From NCBI GenBank assembly GCA_964624235.1, contig CAZUXY010000028.1:1-60841 (forward strand): 60,841 nucleotides of DNA, read 5' to 3'. The stretch is from CAZUXY01 sp964624235 (lineage in GTDB: Bacteria; Spirochaetota; UBA4802; UBA5368). The notes beneath the pieces are model-generated. The model worked only from the letters and a program-made list of their open reading frames with translations. It had not been told where the DNA came from and made no database searches. Shown one piece after another: positions 59,332-60,841 of the stretch. The position numbers were made by a program, and so were the translations under genes. How positions within the stretch are numbered: the stretch's first letter is position 1; each line of letters begins with the position of its first letter.

Positions 59332-60060
59332 ATGAAAAAAATAGTGCTTCTGTTGGTGCTGGTAATGAACAGTACGGTTCATGTATCTTATGCCGATGCC
59401 GTTGAAAACTGGAAGCTGGTAAAAAATGCCGATGGCATACAAATCTATACTATGCCGCTGGAAGGGTCCGATGTAGACGCGTTCAGGGGTGTGGTGGTAG
59501 TGGATGCCTCTCTTACTTCAGTGCTTGCCGTGATCAATGACGTCCCCTCACAGCCCAGATGGATGGCATCCTGCGCGGAGGCGAGGGTGCTTAGAAGGAT
59601 AAACGGGAACCGTGCGATCGTGTACAGGGTAACGAAAGCGCCATGGCCGGTGTCAGACCGGGACATGGTAATTATATCCACCGTCACCGTGGCGCCCGGC
59701 GGCCGGACGGCGGTGGTGACATTCGCGATTACTGAGGACCATAAGGTACCGTTGCGGCCCGGTACCGTAAGGATGAAAGAAATGGAAGGGAAGTGGATAC
59801 TGGAACGGTTGGCAGATGATAAAACAAGGGTGATTCTGCAAGTACGGTCCAATCCCGGAGGATCCATTCCCTCATCGGTGGCCAATATGGCCAGCAGGTC
59901 CATCCCTTTCAAGACCCTGCAGGGACTGAGAAGGACCGTGAAGGAACCGAAGTACATGAATTCATTCTACAGATCGGCACCGCCAACCCCCCGTCTTCCC
60001 GCGACTGGTTCGGGATTTGTGTGTATCCTGAATGATCCCATGCGTGGGATCATCGCGTAA
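59332..60060 (+). CDS. Exported START-domain (SRPBCC) protein
   Basis: 242 residues with a signal peptide (MKKIVLLLVLVMNSTVHVSY, cut probably near ADA). Residues ~28-205 follow the START lipid-binding fold (DAVENWKLVKNADGIQIY, NDVPSQPRWMASCAEARVL, TKAPWPVSDRDMVI). It probably binds a lipid or hydrophobic molecule in the periplasm. It starts 13 bases before the next gene, and both could serve outer-membrane lipid or protein traffic. Confidence 0.8.
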   Translation: MKKIVLLLVLVMNSTVHVSYADAVENWKLVKNADGIQIYTMPLEGSDVDAFRGVVVVDASLTSVLAVINDVPSQPRWMASCAEARVLRRINGNRAIVYRVTKAPWPVSDRDMVIISTVTVAPGGRTAVVTFAITEDHKVPLRPGTVRMKEMEGKWILERLADDKTRVILQVRSNPGGSIPSSVANMASRSIPFKTLQGLRRTVKEPKYMNSFYRSAPPTPRLPATGSGFVCILNDPMRGIIA

Positions 60061-60073
60061 TGGTATTGCCGAT

Positions 60074-60841
60074 ATGCGTTCCGCTGTAATTTTCAAGACG
60101 TTCATTGTTGCGCTGCTGCTGTGGCGGTCGAACGCGGTGAACGCCGCCGGTATCTACAAAAAGGTGGAACTGCAGGGTTTAAAAATCCATTCTGAAAAAA
60201 CACTCATCAATGACCTTAAACTGTATCAGCTGGAAAAGGAACGATGGCACTTCCTCCAGGTGGCGCGCCAAATCAATACCTATTATTATAAAAAAGGCTA
60301 CATCCTGGTAAAGACTTATCTGATTGAGGAGACCGGTTCCAGGCTGAAAGTTTTTGTCGATGAAGGGCGTCTGGGAAAAATTATTTTCAACGACCTGGAC
60401 TCTCTCAACACACTGAAGATGCGATATGAATTCAGACTTCCCGGTAAAATATACAACAAATACACAGTGGATGAACAGGCGGAACGTATCAGGAAAAAGT
60501 ATCGCTATAAAAAGATATATGCGATTCTGAAACCCACTAAGAGTTTTGAAAAATCCATGTTCCAGCTCGACCGGGAATTCGATGTACCCGGTATCGGTAT
60601 AACAAGACTTCCGTTTTTCAGTCAGTTCGCCGTCCGTTACGACATGGAGGTGGAGTTCGTAAAGAGAAGATCTTCCGGAGTCGCCCGGCCCAGCACCTCT
60701 TATGGTCTTGATCTGCATTATACCAAAGGGTTGATACCCTTCGTGAAATACCGTCATCCCGGGCTTATCTACCCCAAGGACAGGTTGGAAGCCGGTGCTT
60801 CAATGGGGATCTATTACGGCCTGGATCTGGATTTCACCGCC
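60074..60841 (+). CDS. POTRA-domain/barrel protein of the BamA/TpsB type (partial, 5' part)
   Basis: 256 residues visible; the frame runs off the window. Signal peptide about 1-25 (ending VNAAG). Residues ~27-160 look like POTRA domains: GIYKKVELQGLKIHSEKT, YYYKKGYILVKTYLIEE, VFVDEGRLGKIIFNDLD; then strand-rich sequence of the start of a barrel (GVARPSTSYGLDLHYTKG). The GTG/ATG choice is clear: ATG 60074. Exact subfamily cannot be given without the C-terminus. Confidence 0.65.
   Translation, partial: MRSAVIFKTFIVALLLWRSNAVNAAGIYKKVELQGLKIHSEKTLINDLKLYQLEKERWHFLQVARQINTYYYKKGYILVKTYLIEETGSRLKVFVDEGRLGKIIFNDLDSLNTLKMRYEFRLPGKIYNKYTVDEQAERIRKKYRYKKIYAILKPTKSFEKSMFQLDREFDVPGIGITRLPFFSQFAVRYDMEVEFVKRRSSGVARPSTSYGLDLHYTKGLIPFVKYRHPGLIYPKDRLEAGASMGIYYGLDLDFTA

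Noticed and set aside
1..60841. tRNA, rRNA and CRISPR arrays
   Set aside because: I saw no cloverleaf-like tRNA with a TTCRA loop, no rRNA core sequence and no regularly spaced direct repeats. The search was by eye, so a single tRNA could be missed.
1..60841. Prophage or insertion sequence
   Set aside because: No integrase, transposase, terminase or capsid-like frame is present; only the small MITE-like repeat at 45128-45255 suggests mobility.

Overview
The window looks like a chromosomal segment of a diderm, flagellated bacterium, most plausibly in the Spirochaetota. The support is indirect: chemotaxis genes (cheR, cheD, cheW), flgM with a sigma-28-type promoter, outer-membrane barrels, a LolA/FtsX/ABC export set, hfq beside miaA, a tiny AURKAIP1/COX24-type ribosomal protein, and a hemC - cobA/hemD - hemB - hemL grouping with a histidine kinase, which recalls Leptospira. 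No rRNA, tRNA or marker gene here fixes the class. The first ~8 kb read as more AT-rich than the right half. A run of ten Ns at 7692-7701 marks a scaffold join. Both ends cut a gene.

Layout. 1-6.9 kb (+): tail of an unknown gene, a membrane-anchored DUF6115-like protein, cheR-cheD, then the tightly overlapped housekeeping run yicC-remA-gmk-rpoZ-miaA-hfq, an SPFH-like membrane protein and a 29-residue basic protein closed by a terminator. 8-13.8 kb: cheW (+), then on the minus strand dusB-rsmI, flgM, and a degenerate iron-alcohol-dehydrogenase homologue with larB-larC (nickel-pincer cofactor genes). 14-23.6 kb: exported 5'-nucleotidase, comM, a lone OppD-type ATPase, a degenerate phosphoesterase lipoprotein, ribBA, a receiver-ATPase fusion and mtnA. 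23.6-28.7 kb (-): prepilin peptidase, a substrate-binding/OmpA-like fusion, three related outer-membrane barrels and a zinc-ribbon protein. 28.9-32.3 kb (+): hemC, cobA-hemD and an epimerase.

32.3-40.2 kb (-) holds the most unusual locus: a cytoplasmic beta-propeller, a single-pass membrane protein and a 1276-residue tubulin-superfamily protein (Tubulin_2 type), with 4-bp overlap and 2-bp gap, behind a good sigma-70 promoter, and followed by an exported C45-family acyltransferase/TPR protein. It may be a membrane-tethered cytomotive or scaffold system; I know of no assigned function.

40.5-45.3 kb is accessory-like: a GIY-YIG nuclease fused in frame to an exported barrel, a HEFAHH metalloprotease, a CreD-like membrane protein, an archaemetzincin with a signal peptide, and a palindrome-rich 520-bp spacer with a MITE-like inverted repeat. 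45.3-52.5 kb: hemB, a dihydroorotate-dehydrogenase-like flavoprotein, hemL, a histidine kinase with a degenerate ATP lid, trpS and an HtrA protease. 52.7-59.1 kb (-): tetR with a 32-bp operator at its start, then a LolA-like protein, two FtsX-like permeases, an ABC ATPase and an outer-membrane barrel, apparently one envelope-export operon. 59.3-60.8 kb (+): an exported START-domain protein and the start of a POTRA/barrel protein.

All calls come from reading the sequence and family knowledge; no database search was run.
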